A stretch of DNA of 8,066 nucleotides. Source: Candidatus Latescibacterota bacterium. GTDB taxonomy: Bacteria; Latescibacterota; 4484-107; B68-G9. The stretch lies in contig DTYS01000011.1 of the NCBI GenBank assembly GCA_012961755.1, positions 1 through 8,066 on the forward strand, written 5' to 3'. The notes below the pieces were generated by a model that saw only the letters and a list, made by a program, of their open reading frames with translations, was not told the DNA's origin and did not search any database. The position numbers and the translations under genes were made by a program. Positions 1-6,218 of this stretch are shown piece after piece; positions within the stretch are counted from its first letter, which is position 1; each line of letters opens with the position of its first letter.

Positions 1-520
1 CTACGTGGCAGGGTTCAGGTACGCTCTAGAAAATGGATACGATATTATAATCCAGATGGACGCGGATTTCTCCCACGACCCAGAGTACGTGCCGAAACTT
101 TTGAAGAAGCTTGAGGAGGGGTACGACCTGGTCCTGGGCTCAAGGTACATAAACGGAGTCAACGTTGTACATTGGCCCATGAAGAGGTTACTTCTGAGCT
201 ACCTCGCGAACTGGTACTCGAGGAAGGTCACCGGGATGCCCGTAAGGGATGCTACCGGTGGATTTAAGGTATTTAGAAGGAAAGTCTTAGAGAGTCTCGA
301 CTTGGACAGGATAAGCGCATCGGGTTACGCCTTCCAGATAGAGACCACGTTCAGGGCATGGCTTAAGGGCTTCAAGGTCTGCGAGGTGCCGATAGTATTT
401 TGGGAGAGGAGGTGGGGGGAGTCGAAGATGAGGTTCGGAATAGCCTGGGAGGCGGTCTGGCTCGTCTGGAAGCTGAGGTTTGAAAGGTGCTTCAGGAGGC
501 CCGGTTGGACATCTCGGTAG
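1..520 (+). CDS. Polyprenyl-phosphate mannosyltransferase-like GT2 enzyme (dolichol-phosphate mannose synthase family), 5'-truncated by the window
   Basis: This is the C-terminal part of a family 2 glycosyltransferase that would move a sugar, classically mannose from GDP-mannose, to a polyprenyl phosphate at the inner membrane face. The frame is open from base 2 and runs off the window; the GTG at 5 is internal. Numbering from that GTG, I see the metal/nucleotide motif MDADFSHDP (DAD at 19-21), GSRY at 45-48, RDATGGF at 81-87, GYAFQIE at 107-113 and RRWGESKM at 135-142, all in the order typical of bacterial DPM1 homologs. By the usual family length of about 240 residues, some 65-70 N-terminal residues are missing. 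It ends without a GtrA-type membrane domain, so it is probably peripheral. The stop lies inside the next gene, which suggests translational coupling. Family assignment is firm; donor sugar is inferred. Confidence 0.88.
   Translation, partial: YVAGFRYALENGYDIIIQMDADFSHDPEYVPKLLKKLEEGYDLVLGSRYINGVNVVHWPMKRLLLSYLANWYSRKVTGMPVRDATGGFKVFRRKVLESLDLDRISASGYAFQIETTFRAWLKGFKVCEVPIVFWERRWGESKMRFGIAWEAVWLVWKLRFERCFRRPGWTSR
494..499 (+). promoter_or_regulatory. Ribosome binding site AGGAGG deciding the start of the GT2 fusion gene
   Basis: A perfect AGGAGG lies five bases before the TTG at 505, inside the end of the upstream glycosyltransferase gene. It favours TTG 505 over the in-frame GTG at 487, which has only a GAGG at 475-478. 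Because AGG codons are very common here, an AGGAGG alone is weaker evidence than usual. Confidence 0.6.
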
Positions 521-2142
521 TCATAGTCAGCTACAACGTTCGGAGGTTCTTAGAACAGGCCTTACGTTCGGTATTTTCTGCCTTAGAGGGGCTCGAAGGG
601 GAGGTGTGGGTGGTGGACAACGCCTCCTCGGACGGAAGCGTCCGTATGGTGAGGGAACAGTTCCCGCAGGTGAAGCTCATAGCCAACAGGGAAAACTTGG
701 GGTTCGCAAGGGCCAACAACCAGGCGATAGCGAGAGCTAAGGGAAGGTACATACTCCTGCTCAATCCGGACACTGTGGTGAGGAATGACACCTTCAAGGT
801 TATGATAAACTTCATGGACGAGCATCCCGAGGTAGGGGCCGCAGGATGCAGGGTCCTCAACCCGGACGGCTCCCTGCAGCTTGCCTGTAGGAGGGGATTT
901 CCCACGCCTGCGGTTGCCTTCTACAAGATAATAGGCCTGAGCTCCCTCTTTCCGAAGAGCAGGAGGTTCGGGAGGTATAACATGACGTACCTGGACCCCG
1001 ACGAGGTCGCGGAGGTGGATGCGGTCTCCGGGTCCTTCATTATGGTGAGGAAGGAGGTCGTGGAGAAGGTAGGCACCCTGGACCCCGAGTTCTTCATGTA
1101 CGGGGAGGACATAGATTGGTGCTACAGGATACAGCAGGCAGGGTGGAAGGTCTACTACGTGCCGTACACCGAGATAGTGCACTTCAAGGGCGAGAGCACG
1201 AGGACCGTCCCGAAGGTCAGAAATCAGCTGGAATTCTACAGGGCAATGTACCTGTTCGTGCGCAAACACCTGGGCCGCCACCTCGTCCCTCGATGGGTCC
1301 TGACGACCGGGATAGTTATGAGGGGTGCTGCCTCTTTGATAGGTAAGGGGCTTTACAAGATGGCGTTCCCAGCGACTGACTTCTTCCTAAGCCTGACGGG
1401 CCTAACCTTGGGGATCCTGACGAGGTTCGGGTACTTCTATCCCTTACCCCCATACAGGGACATAAGGGCCTACATAATAGTCTATGTGGCCTGTGGGGCC
1501 GCATGGGTCGGAGCGATATGGATAGCGGGAGCGTACGGCCCGAGGAGGTACTCCCTTCTCAGGGCCTTCTTAGGAACGTTCTTAGGCTTTCTCGCGGTCA
1601 CATCTGCCCCCTTCTTCTGGAAGGAATATGCCTTCTCGAGGCTTGTCGCCCTCTACGCGCTGATGTACAATATGCTCCTCCTCCCCGGGTGGAGGGTCCT
1701 CCTCGGATGGCTCGGGAGGAAGGGCTTGAGGCTCGGTAGGAGGAGGGCTCTGGTCGTGGGGCTCGGGCACGAGGGCATGGCCTTCCTGAGGACGGTCGGT
1801 GAGCATCCTGAGCTAGGGTACGATGTCGTGGGGCTCGTCAGCGATGGGAGGACGGTGAAGGAGGAAGTGATAGGTGGCATGAGGGTTGTGGGCACCGTGG
1901 ACGACCTCCCCGAGCTTGTGAAGAGTTACAGGGTGGATGAGATAGTAGTGACGACGTCCTCCGTACCCTATTCCCGCATATTTGAGGCCGCGTCTAGGAT
2001 GAGGAGGACTCAGGTGGCCTTCAAGCTCGTCCCCGCTTCCTTCGAAGAACTGGCGACTGAGAAGGCGAGTGAACTCCCCCTTATAGATCTGGAGGTCCCC
2101 AGGAGGGTCTGGAGGAGGCTGTGGAGATCGTCAGGGAGGTAG
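505..2142 (+). CDS. WbbL-like GT2 glycosyltransferase fused to the transmembrane/CoA_binding_3-like half of a polyprenyl glycosylphosphotransferase
   Basis: The predicted protein has 545 residues from TTG 505 (551 from GTG 487); TTG is chosen for its AGGAGG and because MDISVVIVSYN is a typical GT2 start. Residues 1 to about 260 form a rhamnosyltransferase-type GT2 domain: DNASSDGS (from 38), the DXD-like NPDT (87-90) and GEDIDWCYR (from 200). After a linker come hydrophobic stretches near 293-308, 322-344, 351-371 and 378-400, then a Rossmann-like domain starting ALVVGLGHEG (415-424). The protein stops just after PLIDLE (525-530). The second half resembles the N-terminal membrane plus CoA_binding_3 region of WbaP/WcaJ-type enzymes, which normally continues into a sugar-phosphate transferase domain; that domain is absent. 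I infer a membrane-anchored transferase acting on lipid-linked glycan. Donor and acceptor are unknown. The gene overlaps its upstream neighbour by 16 bases and its downstream one by 22. Confidence 0.85.
   Translation: MDISVVIVSYNVRRFLEQALRSVFSALEGLEGEVWVVDNASSDGSVRMVREQFPQVKLIANRENLGFARANNQAIARAKGRYILLLNPDTVVRNDTFKVMINFMDEHPEVGAAGCRVLNPDGSLQLACRRGFPTPAVAFYKIIGLSSLFPKSRRFGRYNMTYLDPDEVAEVDAVSGSFIMVRKEVVEKVGTLDPEFFMYGEDIDWCYRIQQAGWKVYYVPYTEIVHFKGESTRTVPKVRNQLEFYRAMYLFVRKHLGRHLVPRWVLTTGIVMRGAASLIGKGLYKMAFPATDFFLSLTGLTLGILTRFGYFYPLPPYRDIRAYIIVYVACGAAWVGAIWIAGAYGPRRYSLLRAFLGTFLGFLAVTSAPFFWKEYAFSRLVALYALMYNMLLLPGWRVLLGWLGRKGLRLGRRRALVVGLGHEGMAFLRTVGEHPELGYDVVGLVSDGRTVKEEVIGGMRVVGTVDDLPELVKSYRVDEIVVTTSSVPYSRIFEAASRMRRTQVAFKLVPASFEELATEKASELPLIDLEVPRRVWRRLWRSSGR
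2111..2115 (+). promoter_or_regulatory. Ribosome binding site for the HAD phosphatase GTG start
   Basis: GGAGG, part of GGAGGAGG at 2111-2118, lies five bases before GTG 2121 and inside the 3' end of the glycosyltransferase fusion. The next codons give no other start before the catalytic DFDGT motif, so this site fixes the GTG start. Confidence 0.6.
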
Positions 2143-2951
2143 GCCGAGGCGAAGTAAAGTGCGCCCTTTTCGACTTCGACGGTACAATATCGCTCGTGAG
2201 GGAGGGATGGCAGGGGGTCATGGTTCCCATGATGGTCGAGGTGCTCATGGAGACCCCTGGGGCCGAATCCGAGGAGGAGGTAAGGGAAGTCGTAAGAGAT
2301 TTCGTCGAAAGGCTCACTGGGAAGCAGACCATATACCAGATGATACGTCTGGCCGAGGAGGTGAAGAAGAGGGGAGGGGAACCCCTGGACCCTTTGGAAT
2401 ATAAGAGGATATATCACGAAAGGTTGCTCGAGAAGATAAACCACAGGCTCGAGGGGCTCAGGAACGGGAAGATAGATCCCGAAAAGATGAGGGTTCCGGG
2501 GGCCTTGGAGATGCTTGAGGCCCTAAGGGAGAGGGGGGTGGTAATGTACTTGGCCAGCGGCACCGATCTTCCATATGTTCTAGAAGAGACGAGACTTATA
2601 GGGATCGACAAGTTCTTCGAAGGGAAGATATACGGGGCTTTGGACAGGTGGTGGGAGTTCTCCAAGGGGGAGCTCATACGCCGGATAATATCGGAGAACG
2701 ACCTCAGGGGGAGCCAGTTCGTGGCCTTCGGGGACGGGTTCGTAGAGATAGAGGAGGCGAAGAGGGTAGGGGGGATAGCTGTAGGTGTGGCCTCGGATGA
2801 GGTCAGGAGGGGAGGAGTGGACGAGTGGAAGAGGAGGAGGCTCATAGAGGCCGGGGCGGACATAATAGTTCCTGACTTCAGGGAACACGAAAGGTTGGTG
2901 GGATACCTGCTATGTCCTACGAACTCTTCGACAGGAGCAAGTTGCATCTGA
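2121..2951 (+). CDS. HAD-superfamily phosphatase (C1-cap type)
   Basis: This 276-residue soluble protein has all four HAD motifs: DFDGT (nucleophile D18, acid/base D20), the motif II serine in LASGTD (S146), the motif III lysine in FSKGEL (K182), and motif IV GDGFVE (D205, E209). Residues from about 23 to 140 between motifs I and II would form a helical C1 cap, which suggests a small phosphorylated substrate, probably a sugar phosphate. GTG 2121 is the only reasonable start, since DFDGT begins at residue 18. The start overlaps the glycosyltransferase fusion by 22 bases and the end overlaps the next gene, so coupled translation is likely. With the DHS-like and kinase genes it forms a compact cassette. 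The C-terminal dozen residues (after YLLC) look unconserved and lie in the overlap. Phosphatase chemistry is well supported; the substrate is not known. Confidence 0.9.
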   Translation: MEIVREVGRGEVKCALFDFDGTISLVREGWQGVMVPMMVEVLMETPGAESEEEVREVVRDFVERLTGKQTIYQMIRLAEEVKKRGGEPLDPLEYKRIYHERLLEKINHRLEGLRNGKIDPEKMRVPGALEMLEALRERGVVMYLASGTDLPYVLEETRLIGIDKFFEGKIYGALDRWWEFSKGELIRRIISENDLRGSQFVAFGDGFVEIEEAKRVGGIAVGVASDEVRRGGVDEWKRRRLIEAGADIIVPDFREHERLVGYLLCPTNSSTGASCI

Positions 2952-3874
2952 AGCCCCTCTCGGAGAGGGAACACACTTTCCAGGTCTCCGAGGTACTTCC
3001 CTTGGACGCCGAGACTCCACCCTTCCTGGACGAGAGCATATGCGAGATAGCTCGGAGGATAGTCGAGGCCAGGAGGAGGGGAGGACAGGTCGTGCTCATG
3101 ATGGGGGCGCACGTGATAAAGGCCGGACTTTCGAGGTTCGTGGTGGACCTCATGGAGAGGGGAATATTTACGCACGTCGCGGGGAACGGGGCTGTGGCCG
3201 TGCACGACTACGAGCTCGCAAGGATAGGGGCCACGACCGAGAGCGTGGCCAAGTACATAAGTGAGGGACAGTTCGGGCTATGGAGGGAGACTGGGGAGTT
3301 GAACGATGTGGCCAGGACGGCCGCGAAGGAGGGGATAGGGTTCGGGGAGGCCCTGGGGAGGGCGATAGAGGAGGGGAGGGCACCTTACAGGGAACTGAGC
3401 ATATCGGCGGCGGGGTGGAGGCTGGGGATACCCGTGACGATACATGTCACGATAGGGGGGGACATAGTGCACGAACACCCCAACTGCGATGGGGCTGCGG
3501 TGGGGGCGGCATCTTATACGGACTTTTTGATATTCGCCGCCACCATATCCAAGCTCGAAGGGGGAGCCTTCCTCGACTACGGCTCGGCGGTGACGGGGCC
3601 TGAGGTCTACCTCAAGGCCTTAGCTATGGCCAGAAACTTGGCCCACCGGGAGGGGAGGAGGATAGCTCACTTCACTACGGCGGTCTTCGACCTGGTTCCC
3701 TTGGGCGACGATTGGAGGAGGGAGGCGCCCAAGGACGATTGGAGGTACTACTTCAGGCCCTATAAGACCGTGCTCGTGCGCACTGTGGCCGACGGCGGGG
3801 AGAGCTTCTACGTGAGGGGGGACCACAGGGCCACGCTTCCGGCCCTCTACAGGGAGATATTGCGGCTTCTGTAG
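2912..3874 (+). CDS. Deoxyhypusine synthase-like protein of unknown reaction
   Basis: The predicted protein has 320 residues. Its layout recalls deoxyhypusine synthase: a Rossmann-like segment with MMGAHVIKAG (64-72), then NGAVAVHDYE (92-101), then HEHPNCDGAA (187-196), GSAVTGPEVYLKAL (224-237) and FTTAVFDL (254-261). From memory of the family, the human enzyme's GSDSGA loop, the H288 region and the K329 context (EAVSWGK) have no clear equivalents here; a lysine in RPYK (285) is the nearest candidate. It is therefore probably a distant bacterial paralog, perhaps NAD-dependent, rather than an eIF5A-modifying enzyme, whose substrate bacteria lack. Position between a phosphatase and a sugar kinase suggests work on a small sugar-like or amine metabolite. 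ATG 2912 overlaps the HAD gene by 40 bases; TTG 2942, preceded by AGGAG at 2933-2937, is a serious alternative that cuts the overlap to 10 bases. Confidence 0.75.
   Translation: MSYELFDRSKLHLKPLSEREHTFQVSEVLPLDAETPPFLDESICEIARRIVEARRRGGQVVLMMGAHVIKAGLSRFVVDLMERGIFTHVAGNGAVAVHDYELARIGATTESVAKYISEGQFGLWRETGELNDVARTAAKEGIGFGEALGRAIEEGRAPYRELSISAAGWRLGIPVTIHVTIGGDIVHEHPNCDGAAVGAASYTDFLIFAATISKLEGGAFLDYGSAVTGPEVYLKALAMARNLAHREGRRIAHFTTAVFDLVPLGDDWRREAPKDDWRYYFRPYKTVLVRTVADGGESFYVRGDHRATLPALYREILRLL
2933..2937 (+). promoter_or_regulatory. Possible ribosome binding site for an alternative TTG start (2942) of the DHS-like gene
   Basis: AGGAG lies four bases before an in-frame TTG at 2942. The ATG at 2912 has only a poorly spaced GGTGG upstream (2897-2901). 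If this site is used, the protein begins MHLKPLSER and loses ten residues. Confidence 0.4.
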
Positions 3875-3877
3875 GAG
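3873..3877 (+). promoter_or_regulatory. Ribosome binding site deciding the start of the PfkB kinase
   Basis: AGGAG overlaps the TAG stop of the upstream gene and lies six bases before ATG 3884. It directly abuts ATG 3878, which is too close to be served, so ATG 3884 is the better start. Confidence 0.6.
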
Positions 3878-3883
3878 ATGGAT

Positions 3884-4927
3884 ATGGACCTCGGCCGGAT
3901 GGAGGAACTGCTCAGCACCTTTCCCCGCATGAGGATAGCAGTCCTGGGGGATTTTTTCTTGGACAAGTACTTGGTAATAGACAGGTCCCTGAGCGAAGTG
4001 TCGCTGGAGACCGGGTTGGAGGCGTACCAGGTGGTGGAAAGGAGATGTTCTCCGGGGGCTGCCGGGACTGTGACATCGAACCTCGCGGCCCTGAGGGCCG
4101 GAAGGATATATGCTCTCGGGGTCATAGGGGACGACGGGGAGGGGTACGAGCTGAGGAAGGGGCTGTTGAAGATGGGGGTGGACGTAGACAACCTACTGGT
4201 GCTCCCGGACAGGTTCACCCCCACATATACGAAACCTATGCTCAGGGAGGACGGCAAGGAAAGGGAGATGAATAGGATGGACATAAAGAACCGCTCCCCA
4301 CTCCCCTCCAGGGCCGAGGACCACATAATTCGGGCGATATACTCCCTCCTCCCGAAGGTGGACGGGTTCGCCGTCTCTGACCAGGTCCAGGAGAGGAACT
4401 GTGGGGTCGTAACTGACAGGGTGAGGGAGGCGTTGGCTGAGATAGGGAGAGCGCATCCTGAAAAGCCGATATTGGTGGATTCGAGGGAGAGGATAGGGAA
4501 GTTTAGGTGGGTCATAGTAAAGCCCAACAGGTACGAGGCTGCGAGGGCGGTGTACCCGGGACACGAGGGGGACGTGAACGAAGACCTGGTCCTGGAATCC
4601 GGGAGGAGGCTCGTGGAGAGGACGGGAAGGCCGGCCTTTATCACGATGGGGGAAGAGGGAGCGATGGTCTTCCGGGAGGACGGGGTCGTCCATGTTCCGG
4701 GTTTCAGGGTTCAGGGTGAGATAGATCCAGTGGGAGCTGGGGACAGCTTCATGGCAGGGGCCCTCCTCTCCATCTGCGCCGGAGGGAGTCCGGAGGAAGC
4801 TGCAGTAGTCGGCAACGCCGTTGCGTCCGTAACCATCCAGCAGCTCGGGACGACGGGAACGGCCTCCCCTGAGCAGGTTCTGGATAAGTTCAGGGGACCT
4901 CCCGTAGACGCTGAGGTTGGGCCGTGA
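3884..4927 (+). CDS. PfkB-family carbohydrate kinase related to the heptose-kinase (RfaE/HldE) domain
   Basis: This ATP-dependent sugar kinase has 347 residues from ATG 3884 (349 from ATG 3878). The start of the fold, IAVLGDFFLDKY (from residue 18), the glycine-rich CSPGAAGTVTSNLAAL (from 55) and GVIGDDGEGYELR (from 79) match ribokinase/HldE-type enzymes. The C-terminal signature DPVGAGDSF (281-289) carries the catalytic base Asp287 and anion-hole glycines. Compared with HldE from memory, the N-terminal sugar-contacting stretch reads SEVSLETGLEAYQVV rather than the usual PEAPVPVV, and the family glycines GGAANV are replaced by GAAGTV, so the sugar may differ. There is no cytidylyltransferase domain, so it is not a bifunctional HldE. 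It follows the DHS-like gene by nine bases, and its last 38 bases overlap the convergent aminotransferase gene. Kinase fold is confident; substrate is not known. Confidence 0.88.
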   Translation: MDLGRMEELLSTFPRMRIAVLGDFFLDKYLVIDRSLSEVSLETGLEAYQVVERRCSPGAAGTVTSNLAALRAGRIYALGVIGDDGEGYELRKGLLKMGVDVDNLLVLPDRFTPTYTKPMLREDGKEREMNRMDIKNRSPLPSRAEDHIIRAIYSLLPKVDGFAVSDQVQERNCGVVTDRVREALAEIGRAHPEKPILVDSRERIGKFRWVIVKPNRYEAARAVYPGHEGDVNEDLVLESGRRLVERTGRPAFITMGEEGAMVFREDGVVHVPGFRVQGEIDPVGAGDSFMAGALLSICAGGSPEEAAVVGNAVASVTIQQLGTTGTASPEQVLDKFRGPPVDAEVGP

Positions 4928-6188
4928 CCTTGTGGAAGGCCTCGGCGATCCCTTCTAAAAGGGGAGTGACATCCCTCCACCAGGCCCCACCTCCTAAGAC
5001 GATGTCCTGTTCGAAACAGCGGCGTTCCGCAACTGGACAGTCTCCCGTGCGGTAGACAATTTTGTCGCCTTTGGGGTTCGCCCTCCAGGGATATCCCTTC
5101 CCGAGCCACCATTCCTTCCTCAGGAAGGTATAACGCAGATGGATGGGCGTGCCCACGTAACTCCCACTTATGGGAACACCCTCGGCCTGGAGGGCTTTTA
5201 TATATTGCTCACGGGTCACGCCCGGCAGGTCCTCTGGCACGAAGGTCCAATGGACCATGTGCCAGGCGGGATCGAGGTGCTCCGGCAGGTTCAGGGGACG
5301 GATGCCCGGCACGCCCTTAAGTAATTCCCTGAGCTTAGCAACATTTCGGCGGCGCCATTCGTTGCGCTCGTGGACGTACCTTAGTTGGTTCAGGGCCATC
5401 GCCGCAGAGAGCGCGTTCATGCGGTAGGTATAGATGAGACTATCTATGCGCTCCCTGTAAGCTTTTAAGGTTATCTCCTTTTGAAGCCTGCCGGGGTGCA
5501 TGCCTGCTAAAAGCGCCCTTTCGTATAGGTCCCTATCGTCGGTGGCGATGAAGCCGCCCTCGCTTACTGCCATGTTCTTCCCGGAGCCCACGGAGAAGCA
5601 TCCGAGGTGCCCAAAGGTGCCCACCTGCCGGCCCCTGTAGAGCGAGCCTTGGGCCTGTGCACAGTCCTCGATGACGATGAGGTCATGTCTTTCGGCTATC
5701 GCCATTATAGCGTCCATGTCCGCGGGGATTCCTCCGATATGCACGAGCACGATGGCCTTGGTGCGTTCGGTGATAAGAGGTTCGATCTTCTCAGGGTCTA
5801 TCGTAAGCGTCTCGGGGTGGATGTCGGCGAAGATAGGTATCCCTCCCGCCTGAAGTATACACGAGCTCGTCTGTCCCCAACTGAACGGCGTGGTGATGAC
5901 CTCATCGCCCAGTTGGATTCCGGCAGCCATGCATGCGATGTGGAGGGCGGCCCCACCGGACGAAGTGGAGATGACGTACTTCCGTCCGAGCCACTCGGCG
6001 AACTCCCTCTCTAACCTTTCGGTCAGCTCCCCGCCCGCGGCCGTGCACGCCCACGTCCAATCCTCACGACCTTTGAGCATACCCCGACGGACTGCCTCGA
6101 TGTCCTCGTCGGTGAAGTAAGGCCAAGGTGGGGACTTCTCGGTCACAGCAGGCTTTCCTCCGAAGATGGCCAGTCGTCCTCCGGACAT
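4890..6188 (-). CDS. DegT/DnrJ/EryC1/StrS-family PLP-dependent sugar aminotransferase
   Basis: This 432-residue enzyme would transfer an amino group, usually from glutamate or glutamine, to a keto group on a nucleotide sugar or cyclitol. The PLP-site residues are visible: Asp175 in IEDCAQAQGS, which contacts the pyridine nitrogen, and the Schiff-base Lys204 in GSGKNMAVSEGG. The opening LAIFGGKPAV and the PWPYF motif resemble the AHBA synthase/StsC branch. I chose ATG 6188 because GGGAGG lies six bases upstream; an in-frame ATG at 6212 would add eight residues and remove that site from use. It follows purQ by 30 bases. Its 3' end overlaps the convergent kinase gene by 38 bases. Its Ile codons are mostly ATC and Arg codons often CGN, unlike the ATA/AGG-rich genes opposite. 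The substrate is unknown; a surface-glycan amino sugar is likely. Confidence 0.93.
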   Translation of the reverse strand: MSGGRLAIFGGKPAVTEKSPPWPYFTDEDIEAVRRGMLKGREDWTWACTAAGGELTERLEREFAEWLGRKYVISTSSGGAALHIACMAAGIQLGDEVITTPFSWGQTSSCILQAGGIPIFADIHPETLTIDPEKIEPLITERTKAIVLVHIGGIPADMDAIMAIAERHDLIVIEDCAQAQGSLYRGRQVGTFGHLGCFSVGSGKNMAVSEGGFIATDDRDLYERALLAGMHPGRLQKEITLKAYRERIDSLIYTYRMNALSAAMALNQLRYVHERNEWRRRNVAKLRELLKGVPGIRPLNLPEHLDPAWHMVHWTFVPEDLPGVTREQYIKALQAEGVPISGSYVGTPIHLRYTFLRKEWWLGKGYPWRANPKGDKIVYRTGDCPVAERRCFEQDIVLGGGAWWRDVTPLLEGIAEAFHKVTAQPQRLREVP

Positions 6189-6194
6189 TTCATC

Positions 6195-6200
6195 CCTCCC
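6195..6200 (-). promoter_or_regulatory. Ribosome binding site deciding the aminotransferase start
   Basis: On the minus strand GGGAGG lies six bases before ATG 6188. It is inside the codons that would follow the alternative ATG at 6212, so it supports the shorter protein. Confidence 0.65.
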
Positions 6201-6218
6201 GGGATCGAACATGTGATC

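Noticed and set aside
583..1281. Minus-strand open frame opposite the GT2 domain (232 codons)
   Set aside because: No motifs and no ribosome site of note; it mirrors conserved GT2 codons on the plus strand.
2414..3205. Long open frame on the minus strand opposite the HAD and DHS-like genes (263 codons)
   Set aside because: It lies fully antisense to two genes with clear catalytic motifs, is low-complexity in Ser/Pro/Leu, and has no recognisable motif. Such frames are expected opposite purine-rich, AGG/GAG-heavy coding DNA.
2912..3874. Calling this gene deoxyhypusine synthase
   Set aside because: The overall layout fits the fold, but the catalytic-lysine context and the GSDSGA loop are not seen, and the genome appears bacterial, so the classical function is unlikely.
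3847..4644. Long minus-strand open frame opposite the PfkB kinase (265 codons)
   Set aside because: Serine-rich composition with no domain motif, lying opposite a gene with a full PfkB signature; treated as a shadow frame.
3884..4927. Calling the kinase HldE/RfaE outright
   Set aside because: It lacks the cytidylyl/adenylyltransferase domain and differs in the sugar-binding segment, so only the PfkB family with an HldE-like kinase fold is supported.
4950..4963. Possible terminator hairpin just past the kinase stop (CCCTT, loop CTAA, AAGGG)
   Set aside because: Only five base pairs with a four-base loop and no T-run on either strand, and it lies inside aminotransferase codons.
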